Below, piece after piece: positions 26,712 to 34,935 of a DNA stretch of 64,000 nt. Every line of letters begins with the position of its first letter. Positions within the stretch are counted from its first letter, which is position 1. The DNA is taken from NCBI GenBank assembly GCA_050248155.1, contig JBFWSW010000007.1:1-64000 (forward strand), in the 5' to 3' direction. A program made the translations under genes and the position numbers. The notes under the pieces were generated by a model that saw nothing but the letters and a program-made list of their open reading frames with translations, did no database searches and had not been told where the DNA came from. The DNA is from VFMC01 sp050248155 (GTDB lineage Bacteria > Actinomycetota > Acidimicrobiia > Acidimicrobiales > Ilumatobacteraceae).

Positions 26712-27220
26712 TCAGGCAGCTCGGGCGACGAGGTGCAGGCCGGCGAGCCCCGGGAGGCGATCGATGCGCCGGTCGATGCGCTCCGCCATGGCCCTGCCAT
26801 CGGCGTCGCCGAACAGGAACCCGATGAGGTGGGCGACCTCGGCCGCCGGCATGACATCGGAGCCGACCGGCTTCCACATCCGTCGCAGGGCGAAGCGAGT
26901 GAGGCGCTGAGCGCGGCGGTCCGACCGAAGTCGACGCATGGCCTGCGACGCGTAGAAGTCGATGTGCCGTCCTTCTTGCTTCATGATCCGCCGGAGCAGC
27001 TCAGCTCGACGTCGTGCATGTAGCGCAGGCACCTGAGCACGTCCGGATCGAGCGCGGTCGCGATCGAGGACCTCGGGCTCGATCATGCGTTCGCGCAACG
27101 CGTCGATCGAGAACGGCATGACGGCTGTTCGGAGGCCGAACGGCACCGGTGAACGAGTGGACGACGCAGGCGGGCTACGCGCGTCTGGCCTCCAAGGCCG
27201 ACCACGCGACCCTCACCGCG
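26712..27220 (-). pseudogene. Rearranged remnant of a ferritin-like protein gene
   Basis: Minus strand 26712-27000 encodes an intact C-terminal part (LLRRIMKQEGRHIDFYASQA ... MWKPVGSDVMPAAEV ... RIDRLPGLAGLHL). Just upstream, minus 27004-27053 encodes in another frame the N-terminal signature ALDPDVLRCLRYMHDVEL. The central piece VNEWTTQAGYARLASKADH, which normally precedes LLRRIMKQEGRH, is on the plus strand at 27149-27220, inverted. About 100 central residues are missing. The gene has therefore suffered a deletion with an inversion. A helix-forming sequence GTTCGG-agg-CCGAAC (27127-27141) lies next to the inverted piece. The order of the family parts is recalled from actinobacterial ferritin-like proteins, not aligned. 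Confidence 0.65.
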
Positions 27221-27453
27221 CCCCCCACGTCATGTGCACTGCGGATGGGTGCGACGGGCGTGTGACGCTCGTGTGCGAACGGTCAAGGCCTGGTCAAGAG
27301 CTTGCTACGGTGCGGCGCCGACATGACTGTCACACCCGGTCGGAGGACTTCGGTGGCATCGCTCCTGGTGGCGGAGTTGCCACATTGCGTATTCGTTGCG
27401 AAGATGACGGTCTCATGACAGAATCGTGTCTCAAGTTCACGGAGGGGTTGCCG

Positions 27454-27939
27454 ATGATGACAGCGATGACCGACACGACGACTGGTGATCAGGTGGTGCC
27501 CAACCGGCCCCGCCGCACGCGTCAGATGGTGGCAGTCCTGCTCACCGGCCTGCTCGGTCTCGCACTCATGTCGTGCACCGACCCCGAAGGGGCGGCTGCC
27601 AACCAAGCGGCGGTCAACACCCTGCGCGCGAACCTCGGTCTGTCCGAGCTGAGCCGGGTGCCCGAGCTCGACGCGAAGGCCGAGGCGCAAGCCGACCGCA
27701 TGGCCAAGAGCGGCTCGATCTACCACTCGAAGAACCTCGCCGCCGGCGTGTCGGGCGGTTGGAGCTCGATCGGCGAGAACGTCGCCATGGCGGGTTCGGT
27801 CGACGCCGCACAAGCTGCCCTCGAGGCGTCGCCCGACCACTACGCGAACATGACCAACCCTGCGTTCAACCAGGTGGGCATCGGTGTGGTCGAGCGCGAC
27901 GGCGTGACCTACGTGGTCCAGGTCTTCGTCAGCCGCTGA
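27454..27939 (+). CDS. CAP-domain (SCP/PR-1-like) putative lipoprotein
   Basis: ATG 27454 follows a GGAGGGG ribosome-binding site (27441-27447) and gives 161 residues. A long basic N-region (RPRRTRQ) and a hydrophobic core end in LALMSC, a probable lipobox. The CAP domain has NTLRANLGLSELSRV, IYHSKNLAAG, SSIGENVAMA and PDHYANMTNPAFNQVGIGV, with the conserved His and Glu. Bacterial CAP proteins are extracellular and bind lipids or cell wall; the function is unknown. About 230 bp upstream is non-coding apart from the inverted ferritin fragment. Confidence 0.82.
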   Translation: MMTAMTDTTTGDQVVPNRPRRTRQMVAVLLTGLLGLALMSCTDPEGAAANQAAVNTLRANLGLSELSRVPELDAKAEAQADRMAKSGSIYHSKNLAAGVSGGWSSIGENVAMAGSVDAAQAALEASPDHYANMTNPAFNQVGIGVVERDGVTYVVQVFVSR

Positions 27940-27952
27940 CCGCGGCCGTAGG

Positions 27953-28987
27953 TCACCCTTTCGGGTTCTTCGTCGGCTTCTTCGCCCGGCTCGGAGCGAC
28001 CCTCGTCGGCTCGCCGGCCATCTTCGGGTACACCGGTGGCCACGGCGCGTCGGGGATGCCGGCGGCCTCGTCCCGTCGCACCATGTCGAGCATCGGCTCG
28101 AGCGTCTGCGGATGGTCGTCCATGTCGGCCCACGGGTCGCCGTGCAACGCGAGCCGGGACGGCACGGTGCGGATGGTGAGCTCGTTCGGGTCGATCGTCG
28201 CCAGGTCGTCCCACTCGAACCCGCACGACACCGGCGCGTGATCGCGGGCGCGCACCGACCAGGGCGCGAACACGGTCTTGTGCGGGGCGTTCTGGTTGAA
28301 GTCGATGAAGATCCGCTCGCCACGACCTTCCTTCCACCATGAATCGGTGATCAGGTCGGGCCGCCGCCGGGCGAGCTCACGTGCGATCGCGACTGCCGCC
28401 GACCGCACGGCGATGCTGTCCCAGCGGGGCTCGAGCCGGACGTAGACGTGCAGCCCACGGTTGCCCGTCGTCTTGATGTACGCCCGTGTGCCGAGCTCGT
28501 CGAACAGCCGATGCACCTCGACGGCGGTCTCCTGGGCCATCGCGAAGTTCGTGCCCGGGCCGGGGTCGAGGTCGATGCGCAGCTCGTCGCAGTGATCGGG
28601 ATTCGAGGCGCGGTACGGCCACGAGTGGAAGCCCAGGCATCCGAGGTTGACGGCCCAGACGAAGTGCGCGAGGTCGGCGATGACCAACGCGTTCGACGTC
28701 GTCCCGTTCGGCGTGCTGACGATCGTCGTCGTCAGCCAGTCGGGTGCGTTGTCGGGCATGCGCTTCTGGAAGAACGAGCTGCCCGACGAACCGTTGGGGA
28801 ACCGCTGCAGCAGGACCGGTCGGTCGCGCATGGCGCGCATGACTGTGTCACCGATCGTCACGTAGAACTCGACGAGATCGAGCTTCGTGGCCTGCGCGGC
28901 CGGGAAGTAGATCTTGTCGGGGCTCGTGATGACGACCTCGCGATCGGCGATGGTCAACGTCACCGGGGCGCCGCTCGACTCGCTCAT
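27953..28987 (-). CDS. LigD-type polymerase domain (stand-alone NHEJ primase-polymerase)
   Basis: This 344-residue protein from ATG 28987 covers the whole archaeo-eukaryotic primase fold of LigD: YPAAQ-type start (KIYFPAAQATKLDLVEFYV), MPDNAPDWL, HFVWAVNLGCLGFHSW, the metal-binding ELRIDLDPGPG and TGNRGLHVYVRLEP. In LigD this domain fills gaps during non-homologous end joining. No Ku, phosphoesterase or ligase domain is attached or adjacent, so those must be elsewhere. The C-terminal tail is Lys-rich. It is convergent with the CAP gene and divergent from the carboxyltransferase gene (85-bp gap). Confidence 0.9.
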   Translation of the reverse strand: MSESSGAPVTLTIADREVVITSPDKIYFPAAQATKLDLVEFYVTIGDTVMRAMRDRPVLLQRFPNGSSGSSFFQKRMPDNAPDWLTTTIVSTPNGTTSNALVIADLAHFVWAVNLGCLGFHSWPYRASNPDHCDELRIDLDPGPGTNFAMAQETAVEVHRLFDELGTRAYIKTTGNRGLHVYVRLEPRWDSIAVRSAAVAIARELARRRPDLITDSWWKEGRGERIFIDFNQNAPHKTVFAPWSVRARDHAPVSCGFEWDDLATIDPNELTIRTVPSRLALHGDPWADMDDHPQTLEPMLDMVRRDEAAGIPDAPWPPVYPKMAGEPTRVAPSRAKKPTKNPKG

Positions 28988-29072
28988 GGCCGCAACGTAT
29001 CGCGTCGACCGTTTCGGCTGCTCGGGGCGGCCGACCTCGGTCGCCGGCTCGACGACGCGATACGTTCGCCGG

Positions 29073-30914
29073 GTGGCGCAGGCTGGCTCGACCGTCGATC
29101 TGTCGGCCCCGATGCAGGGGACCATCGTCACCATCGACCTCGCCGCCGGCCAGCCGGTACGCGCGGGGCAGCAGGTGATGCTGATCGAGTCGATGAAGAT
29201 GCACCACGCCATCGAGGCGGGCGACAGCGGCGTCGTCGACCGGATCCTCGTCGCGGTCGGCCAGACCGTGAACCTCGGCGAGCCGGTCGCGACGATCCGT
29301 GTCGGCGACGTCGAGTCGGTCGCCGTCGAGACCGGCGCCGAGCTGGCGGTCGACCACATCCGTGCCGACCTCGCGGAGACCATCGAGCGGCACCGCGTCG
29401 GCCTCGACGAGTCTCGGCCCGAGGCCGTCGCCCGCCGGCGCGCGGTCGGCCGGAGGACAGCACGCGAGAACGTCGCCGATCTCGTCGATGACGGATCGTT
29501 CGTCGAATACGGGGCGCTCGCCATCGCCGCGCAACGCCGGCGACGTTCGCTCGATGACCTCATCGCACGCACCCCGGCCGACGGCATGGTCGGCGGCATC
29601 GGCACGGTGAACGGCCACCTGTTCGAGGGCCATGCTGCTCGGTGCGTGGCGGTCTCGTACGACTACACGGTGCTCGCCGGCACGCAAGGCACGCAGAACC
29701 ACCGCAAGAAGGACAAGCTGTTCGAGGTCGCCGAGCAGATGCGCTTGCCGGTCGTGTTCTTCACCGAGGGCGGCGGTGGGCGCCCGGGCGACACAGATGC
29801 GCTGGGCATCAGTGGACTCGACTGCTGGGCGTTCAACTACTTCGCCCGGCTGAGCGGTCTGGTGCCGCTCGTCGGCATCAACGCGGGCTACTGCTTCGCC
29901 GGCAACGCGGCGATCCTCGGTTGTTGCGACGTCGTCATCGCGACCGAGGACTCGAACATCGGCATGGGCGGCCCGGCGATGATCGAAGGCGGCGGGCTCG
30001 GGGTCTTCGCGCCGACCGAGGTCGGCCCGATCCGCGTGCAGCGCTCGAACGGCGTGGTCGACATCGTCGTCGCCGACGAGGCCGAAGGGGTGCGGCTCGC
30101 CAAGCAGTACCTGTCGTACTTCCAGGGGCGGATCGAGCGCTGGGCGGCTCCCGACCAGCGACGACTGCGCCACGTCATCCCCGAGGACCGCAAGCGCAGC
30201 TACGACGTGCGCGCCGTGTTCGACGCGCTGTTCGACGAGGGATCGGTGCTCGAGCTGCGCCGCGAGTTCGGGCTCGGGATGGTCACGGCGCTCGCGCGGG
30301 TCGAGGGGCGCCCGCTCGGCGTCATCGCCAACAACCCGAACCACCTCGCCGGCGCGATCGACAGCGACGGGGCCGACAAGGCGGCGCGGTTCCTGCAGCT
30401 GTGCGACGCGTTCGACCTGCCGGTCGTCACGTTGGTCGACACGCCGGGGATGATGGTCGGACCCGAGGTCGAGACGACGGCGCTCGTGCGTCACTGCTGC
30501 CGGTTGTTCGTCACCGGTGTGAACGTCACGGTGCCGATGCTCAGCATCGTGCTGCGCAAGAGCTACGGGCTCGGAGCGCAAGCGATGATGGGCGGCAGCA
30601 CGAAGGCACCGATGGCATGCGTCGCGTGGCCCACCGGTGAGTTCGGCGGCATGGGCCTGGAAGGCGCTGTGCGGCTCGGCTACCGCAACGAGCTCGCGGC
30701 GATCGACGATCCCGACGAGCGCGAGGCAACGTTCCAGACGATGGTCGATCGCATGTACGAGCACGGCAAGGCGCTCAACGCCGCGTCCCACTTCGAGATC
30801 GACGACGTCATCGATCCGGCAGACTCGCGTCGATGGATCTCGACGATGCTCGCCACCGCACCGCCGCCTGCCGCCCGGGTCGGCAAGAAGCGCCCCAACG
30901 TCGACACCTGGTGA
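29073..30914 (+). CDS. Acyl-CoA carboxylase carboxyltransferase with an N-terminal biotinyl domain
   Basis: The 613-residue product from GTG 29073 starts with a biotinyl/lipoyl domain (SAPMQGTIVTIDLAAGQPV ... IESMKMHHAIEAG); Lys42 of ESMKM is the expected biotin attachment site. A complete carboxyltransferase follows (about 110-600), with TARENVADLVDDGSFVEYG, the crotonase-like core FTEGGGGRPGD, GINAGYCFAGNAAILG and VDTPGMMVGPEVE. Usually biotin carrier and carboxyltransferase are separate or fused through biotin carboxylase; no carboxylase lies nearby. It probably carboxylates an acyl-CoA or short acid. The MenC-like gene starts 28 bp later. Confidence 0.85.
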   Translation: MAQAGSTVDLSAPMQGTIVTIDLAAGQPVRAGQQVMLIESMKMHHAIEAGDSGVVDRILVAVGQTVNLGEPVATIRVGDVESVAVETGAELAVDHIRADLAETIERHRVGLDESRPEAVARRRAVGRRTARENVADLVDDGSFVEYGALAIAAQRRRRSLDDLIARTPADGMVGGIGTVNGHLFEGHAARCVAVSYDYTVLAGTQGTQNHRKKDKLFEVAEQMRLPVVFFTEGGGGRPGDTDALGISGLDCWAFNYFARLSGLVPLVGINAGYCFAGNAAILGCCDVVIATEDSNIGMGGPAMIEGGGLGVFAPTEVGPIRVQRSNGVVDIVVADEAEGVRLAKQYLSYFQGRIERWAAPDQRRLRHVIPEDRKRSYDVRAVFDALFDEGSVLELRREFGLGMVTALARVEGRPLGVIANNPNHLAGAIDSDGADKAARFLQLCDAFDLPVVTLVDTPGMMVGPEVETTALVRHCCRLFVTGVNVTVPMLSIVLRKSYGLGAQAMMGGSTKAPMACVAWPTGEFGGMGLEGAVRLGYRNELAAIDDPDEREATFQTMVDRMYEHGKALNAASHFEIDDVIDPADSRRWISTMLATAPPPAARVGKKRPNVDTW

Positions 30915-30942
30915 CGGCGAACCGCATGAGGAGCACCAGCCG

Positions 30943-32046
30943 ATGAAGATCGACGAGGTCGAGCTGCGGATCATCCGCGTGCCGTATCGCACACCGTTCC
31001 GCACCTCCTTCGGTGAGGAGACCAAGAAGGTCGCGATCATCTCGATCGTCCGCAGCGACGGCGTCGAGGGATACGGCGAAGGGGTCATGGAGGAGCTGCC
31101 TCTCTACCGCGAGGAGACGATCGCCGGAGCGATGGGCCTCATCCGCGGCGCGCTCGTCCCCGATCTGCTGTCATCCGGCGTCGACCACCCCGACGAGCTC
31201 TACGACCGGTGGGCGAAGTGGCGCGGCAACCCGATGGCCAAGACCGCGATCGAGCTGGCCGTGTGGGACTGCTACGCCCGCCAGCACGACGTGCCCCTGC
31301 GCTCACTGCTCGGCGGCGATCGGACCGAGATCCCGGTCGGGGCGAGCCTCGGCATGAGCTCGCTCGAGCAGACCCTCGCGTCCGTCGATCGTCACGTGGC
31401 CGAGGGCTACCGCCGCGTGAAGCTGAAGATCGAGCCCGGGTGGGATCGCGTGATGCTCGAACCCGTGCGCGCCGCTCAGCCCGACATCGAGATGACCGTC
31501 GATGCCAACTCGGCCTACACGCTCGACGACGTCGATCTGCTGCGCAGCCTCGACGAGTTCCACCTGCACTACATCGAGCAACCGTTGCACTGGGACGACC
31601 TGGTCGACCACGCTGCCCTCGCCCCGCAGCTGCGGACGGCGCTGTGCCTCGACGAATCGCTCACGTCGCCGGCACGTGTGCGTGCCGCGCTCGACCTCGG
31701 CGCATGCCGCGTGGTGAACGTCAAGGTGGGCCGCTTCGGTGGGCTCACCGCGGTGCAGCGGGTGCACCAGCTGTGCGTCGAGCGTGACGTGCCGATGTGG
31801 TGTGGCGGCATGCTCGAGACAGGCATCGGCCGCGCGCACAACATCCACCTCGCGACGATGCCGGGCTTCGTGTATCCCGGCGACACGGCATCGGCGAGCC
31901 GCACGTACGCCCGCGACATCGTCGAGCAGCACCTCGAGGCGACCAACGGCATCATGCCGGTGCCCGAGGGCGCAGGCATCGGGGTGACGCTCGATCGTCC
32001 CTTCCTCGACGAGGTCACCGAGAGCCGAGATGTCCTCCGCGGCTGA
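30943..32046 (+). CDS. menC: Enolase-superfamily enzyme: o-succinylbenzoate synthase / N-succinylamino-acid racemase
   Basis: The 367-residue protein (ATG 30943) shows the MenC/NSAR barrel: PFRTSFGEE, then KLKIEPGWDRVMLEPV (catalytic Lys pair), MTVDANSAYTL, IEQPLHWDDLVDHA, CLDESLTSPARV, VNVKVGRFGGLT and WCGGMLETGIGRAHN. The metal-binding Asp-Glu-Asp set is intact. Family members make o-succinylbenzoate for menaquinone, and many also racemise N-succinyl amino acids. No other men gene is near, and the next gene, overlapping by 17 bp, is a COG3375-like GNAT as in Geobacillus NSAR operons. An amino-acid racemisation role is therefore favoured; the symbol describes the fold only. Confidence 0.8.
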   Translation: MKIDEVELRIIRVPYRTPFRTSFGEETKKVAIISIVRSDGVEGYGEGVMEELPLYREETIAGAMGLIRGALVPDLLSSGVDHPDELYDRWAKWRGNPMAKTAIELAVWDCYARQHDVPLRSLLGGDRTEIPVGASLGMSSLEQTLASVDRHVAEGYRRVKLKIEPGWDRVMLEPVRAAQPDIEMTVDANSAYTLDDVDLLRSLDEFHLHYIEQPLHWDDLVDHAALAPQLRTALCLDESLTSPARVRAALDLGACRVVNVKVGRFGGLTAVQRVHQLCVERDVPMWCGGMLETGIGRAHNIHLATMPGFVYPGDTASASRTYARDIVEQHLEATNGIMPVPEGAGIGVTLDRPFLDEVTESRDVLRG

Positions 32047-32731
32047 CCTGTCGCACATCGAGTTCCGCGAACTGACCACGGCTTCCGACCTCGCGGTGCT
32101 GCCGCCGTTCGAGCACCACATCTGGGGCAGCGGCGGCGACGCCGTGTCGGTGAACATGCTCGTCGCGACGATCATCGAGGGCGGCATGGCCATCGGTGCG
32201 TTCGCAGGTGGACACATCGTCGGAGCGGTGTACGGGTTCGCGACGCGAGAACCCGACGCGCTGCACTCGCACTACCTGGCGGTCGACCCGCAGCATCGCC
32301 GCTCGGGGCTCGGCATCGAGCTGAAGCAGCGCCAGCGGACGTGGTGCCTCGAACGGGGCATCCGTCGCATCCGCTGGACCTACGACCCGTTGCAGCTCGG
32401 CAACGCGCACCTCAACCTGGTCGCGCTCGGCGCCACCGGGGTCACGTACCACATCGACCACTACGGCCACCTGGGCGGCATCAACGGCTCGCTTCCCTCC
32501 GACCGGGTCACCGTGAGCTGGGAGCTCGAACCCGAGGGCCCGCCACCCGAGCCGACGCTGTCGATCGACGTGCCGCCTGCATCACCGGACGACATCGCCG
32601 GCTCGACCGATGCCGCCCTGCACGCGCGACTGCACGTCCGCCGCGAGCTCGCCCCGCGCATCGGCCATGGCTGGCACCTCGTCGGCGTCGACCGCGCCGA
32701 GCGCCGCTACCACCTCGCCCCGACCCCCTGA
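32030..32731 (+). CDS. GNAT acetyl/succinyltransferase of the COG3375 type
   Basis: This 233-residue GNAT has the acyl-CoA motif in HYLAVDPQHRRSGLGIELKQ, followed by IRWTYDPLQLGNAHLNLVALGA and HLGGINGSLPSDRVTVSWEL. The DPLQ-x-x-NAHLN pattern is specific to the COG3375 group. A homologue in Geobacillus kaustophilus is a succinyl-CoA:D-amino-acid N-succinyltransferase encoded with NSAR. Here it overlaps the MenC/NSAR gene by 17 bp, supporting the same job: N-succinylation of amino acids ahead of racemisation. No M20 desuccinylase is in view. A 35-bp repeat begins 5 bp after its stop. Confidence 0.78.
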   Translation: MSSAADLSHIEFRELTTASDLAVLPPFEHHIWGSGGDAVSVNMLVATIIEGGMAIGAFAGGHIVGAVYGFATREPDALHSHYLAVDPQHRRSGLGIELKQRQRTWCLERGIRRIRWTYDPLQLGNAHLNLVALGATGVTYHIDHYGHLGGINGSLPSDRVTVSWELEPEGPPPEPTLSIDVPPASPDDIAGSTDAALHARLHVRRELAPRIGHGWHLVGVDRAERRYHLAPTP

Positions 32732-32735
32732 ATCC

Positions 32736-32832
32736 GGGCACGAGCCGGCCCCGTCGGCCGTGCCCTGCCCTGTTTCGAGGTTCGTCGCCCCAAATGCGGG
32801 CACGAGCCGGCCGTGCTGGCCGTGTGCTGCCC
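32736..32832. repeat. Doublet of 35-bp palindrome-ended repeats (left of DUF559 gene)
   Basis: Two 35-bp units at 32736-32770 and 32798-32832 are direct repeats 62 bp apart. Each begins GGGCACGAGCCGGCC and ends CTGCCC, so the ends GGGCA/TGCCC are inverted, and an inner GGCC-N5-GGCC hairpin is present. The first unit starts 5 bp after the GNAT stop and the second ends 3 bp before the stop of the DUF559 gene. A second doublet with the same unit and the same 62-bp period lies at 33817-33913. Confidence 0.8.
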
Positions 32833-32835
32833 TGA

Positions 32836-33765
32836 TCAGCTCGCGAGCAGTCGCAGCCGCCCGTCGAGCATCGCGAGCAGCGACGCCCGGAGCCGCTCGG
32901 GCGACCGGCGCTCGGCATCGGTCACATAGCGGACGACCCAGCCTTCCGCGAGGAGGTCGGCCTCCCGATCGGCATCCGCGATCTGCGCGTCGATGCCGAA
33001 GTGATGTTTCCGGCTGTGCGCCTCGATGGCGATCCTCAGATGGGGGACGGCGAAGTCGACGCGCGCCACGAACGTGCCGTCGTTGCGGCGCACGGTGAAC
33101 TGGCGGACCACGCCGGGCAGCGAGGCGATGACGTCCTCGACCTTCGACTCGAGCGCTGAGTCGGTCGGTTGGCCATGACGCCGGGCCTGCTCGACCAGGT
33201 CGAGGATCATCCGCGGTCCAGGCCTCCGGCGGGCCAGCAAGCGCTCGGCCGTCCGCTCGATCCACGTGAGGCTCACGCCGGTGCGCCACGCCCATTCAAA
33301 GGCGACCTTGACCTTCGGCAGCGGATCGACTGAGCCGACATCGCACAGAGTTCGGGCGATCGAGGTGCAGTGGATGCCCGCCACTTCGCACAGGTCTTCT
33401 TCGTGGAAAGGTCCCCGCCGCAGCACGAGGCCGGGAACGACGATGTGACGGTTCCCCGGCACGACCAGTTCGAGCGGACCCGGGTCGTAGCCGTCGGCTC
33501 GATGCAGCGCAGCTGCCGAGCGAGCACCTGCGACGCCGGCACCTCTCGAAGCGAGGGTCGCGACGTACAGGCGCTGATGCCACGTCGCGGGAGAGCCCAC
33601 AGCGACCAGCACGCCGGGGACCGGCTCGGTGACGACTCCATCCCGGAGCAGTCGACGAACGACCTTCTCCGTGAGTCCGTGATCGGCTGCCTGGGACCGG
33701 GTCAGAGCTCCGTGGCGAGAGGCGGCGAACTCGCCGGCGGGCCCGAACGGGCTGCAGGCGACCAT
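32836..33765 (-). CDS. AbiEi-like winged-helix plus DUF559 (Vsr-like nuclease fold) protein
   Basis: The 309-residue protein from ATG 33765 starts with a winged-helix, AbiEi-antitoxin-like region (GALTRSQAADHGLTEKVVRRLLRDGVV, PGVLVAVGSPATWHQRLY). The C-terminal DUF559 region (LESKVEDVIASL, ARVDFAVPHLRIAIEAHSRKHH, DADREADLLAEGWVVRYVT) has the restriction-endonuclease-like core D-x-A...E-A-H. These paralogues are common in actinobacteria and their role is unsettled. The gene is flanked on both sides by doublets of a 35-bp repeat, which suggests that gene and repeats belong together. A GTG at 33774 is an alternative start. Confidence 0.75.
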   Translation of the reverse strand: MVACSPFGPAGEFAASRHGALTRSQAADHGLTEKVVRRLLRDGVVTEPVPGVLVAVGSPATWHQRLYVATLASRGAGVAGARSAAALHRADGYDPGPLELVVPGNRHIVVPGLVLRRGPFHEEDLCEVAGIHCTSIARTLCDVGSVDPLPKVKVAFEWAWRTGVSLTWIERTAERLLARRRPGPRMILDLVEQARRHGQPTDSALESKVEDVIASLPGVVRQFTVRRNDGTFVARVDFAVPHLRIAIEAHSRKHHFGIDAQIADADREADLLAEGWVVRYVTDAERRSPERLRASLLAMLDGRLRLLAS

Positions 33766-33816
33766 CGGGCGCACGGTATCGGCAGAGAGAGCCTGCCGCG
33801 CACCATGGCCGAACGT

Positions 33817-33913
33817 GGGCACGAGGCGCCGGTGGTGGACGTGTGCTGCCCGGATCAAGCGTCGGCTTGGCCGAATGAGGGCAGGAGGCGGCCGTGGTGG
33901 ACGTGCGCTGCCC
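33817..33913. repeat. Doublet of 35-bp palindrome-ended repeats (right of DUF559 gene)
   Basis: Units at 33817-33851 and 33879-33913 share the plan of the left doublet: start GGGCA, end CTGCCC, inner GTGGTGGACGTG, 62-bp period and a 27-bp spacer. They are in the same orientation as the left pair. The sequence CCGAA or AATG precedes several units. The right doublet lies 51 bp upstream of the DUF559 gene's start. Confidence 0.8.
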
Positions 33914-33957
33914 GCATTCGAAGCTGGACGCACGGGCCCGAACGGGCTGTGACGGGG

Positions 33958-34911
33958 TCAGTCGAGGACGGTGCGGGCGAGGTCGGGGAAGACCTTGCTC
34001 ACCTTGGCGAGGAGCCAGTCGCCGTAGCAGCCGCCGACGTCGGTGAGGTCGGCTCGGTCCCATCGATCGCTGCGGTCGGGTGGCGTCGTCCAGCCGTCGT
34101 CGAGCGGGAGCGGCTCGACCCGCGCATCCCACGCCGGGTCGAGGAAGAAGGGGAGTGAGATGCGATCGTGGCCCGCCACGTTGCGCACGCGGTGCGGGGT
34201 GCTCCGATACCGCCCGAGCGTGAGCCGGTCGAGCATGTCGCCGAGGTTGCAGATGATGAGGTCGGGATCGGGGTCGACGGCGACCCACTCGCCGCCGACC
34301 CGCACCTCGAGGCCAGGCGTGCCGTCGTGGGCGAGGAGCGTGAGCAGGCCGTAGTCGGTGTGCTCGGCGACGCCCCACCTGGCGATGCCTTCGGAGCCGT
34401 CGGGGTGCGGCGGGTAGCGGAAGATGCGGAACAGCACGGTGGGGTCGTGGGTGAGGTGGTGCTCGAACCAGTCGGGTCGCAGCCCGAGCCCGGCGGCCAT
34501 CGCCGACAGCACCTGTTGCCCCACCTCTTCCATCGCCTGCATCCACGTGAGGACCTCGGTGCGCAGCTCGGGCACCTCGGCAGGCCAGATGTTCGGTCCG
34601 TGCAGGGGCAGCGAACCGAGCGGTTCCTCGCGACCGAAGTAGTACCCCTCCTTCAGGTCGGCGACGCCCGATGTCAGCTCACCCTCGAGCGGGAACCAGC
34701 CCCGCCATGCTGCACCACCACGAGCGAGCGACACGGCCTCCTTGCGCTCACGCGGCAGCGCGAACACCCGGCGCGATGCGGCGATCAGCCGCTCCCGCGC
34801 CGACGCGTCGACCCCGTGATCGGCCAGGGCGAAGAAGCCGGTCGTGCGGCAAGCGACGTCGATCTCGCGCGGCGCGTCGATCGAGCCGAGGCGGATGATC
34901 GGGATCTCCAC
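33958..34911 (-). CDS. 2-oxoglutarate/Fe(II)-dependent oxygenase (isopenicillin N synthase family)
   Basis: A 317-residue protein from GTG 34911. The iron triad is His184 and Asp186 in AEHTDYGLLTLL and His240 in STPHRVRN; Arg250-x-Ser252 (RISLPFF) binds the 2-oxoglutarate carboxylate. The N-terminus VEIPIIRLGSIDAP and FFALADHGVD are typical of the DIOX_N region. Substrates in this family range from amino acids and hormones to antibiotic precursors; nothing here narrows it. The GTG start is 24 bp from the divergent DUF72 gene. Confidence 0.88.
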   Translation of the reverse strand: MEIPIIRLGSIDAPREIDVACRTTGFFALADHGVDASARERLIAASRRVFALPRERKEAVSLARGGAAWRGWFPLEGELTSGVADLKEGYYFGREEPLGSLPLHGPNIWPAEVPELRTEVLTWMQAMEEVGQQVLSAMAAGLGLRPDWFEHHLTHDPTVLFRIFRYPPHPDGSEGIARWGVAEHTDYGLLTLLAHDGTPGLEVRVGGEWVAVDPDPDLIICNLGDMLDRLTLGRYRSTPHRVRNVAGHDRISLPFFLDPAWDARVEPLPLDDGWTTPPDRSDRWDRADLTDVGGCYGDWLLAKVSKVFPDLARTVLD

Positions 34912-34935
34912 GGTGTCAGAGCGTACGTTGGGGGC

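Noticed and set aside
27221..27453. Possible riboswitch upstream of the CAP lipoprotein gene
   Set aside because: No conserved aptamer core (glycine, cobalamin, TPP, SAM) could be recognised; only the ribosome-binding site and the inverted ferritin fragment are supported.
30943..32046. Mandelate racemase or muconate cycloisomerase for aromatic degradation
   Set aside because: The motif set (KLKIEPGWD, VDANSAY, CLDES, GGMLETGIGRAHN) and the coupled GNAT fit the MenC/NSAR subgroup better than the aromatic-degradation subgroups.
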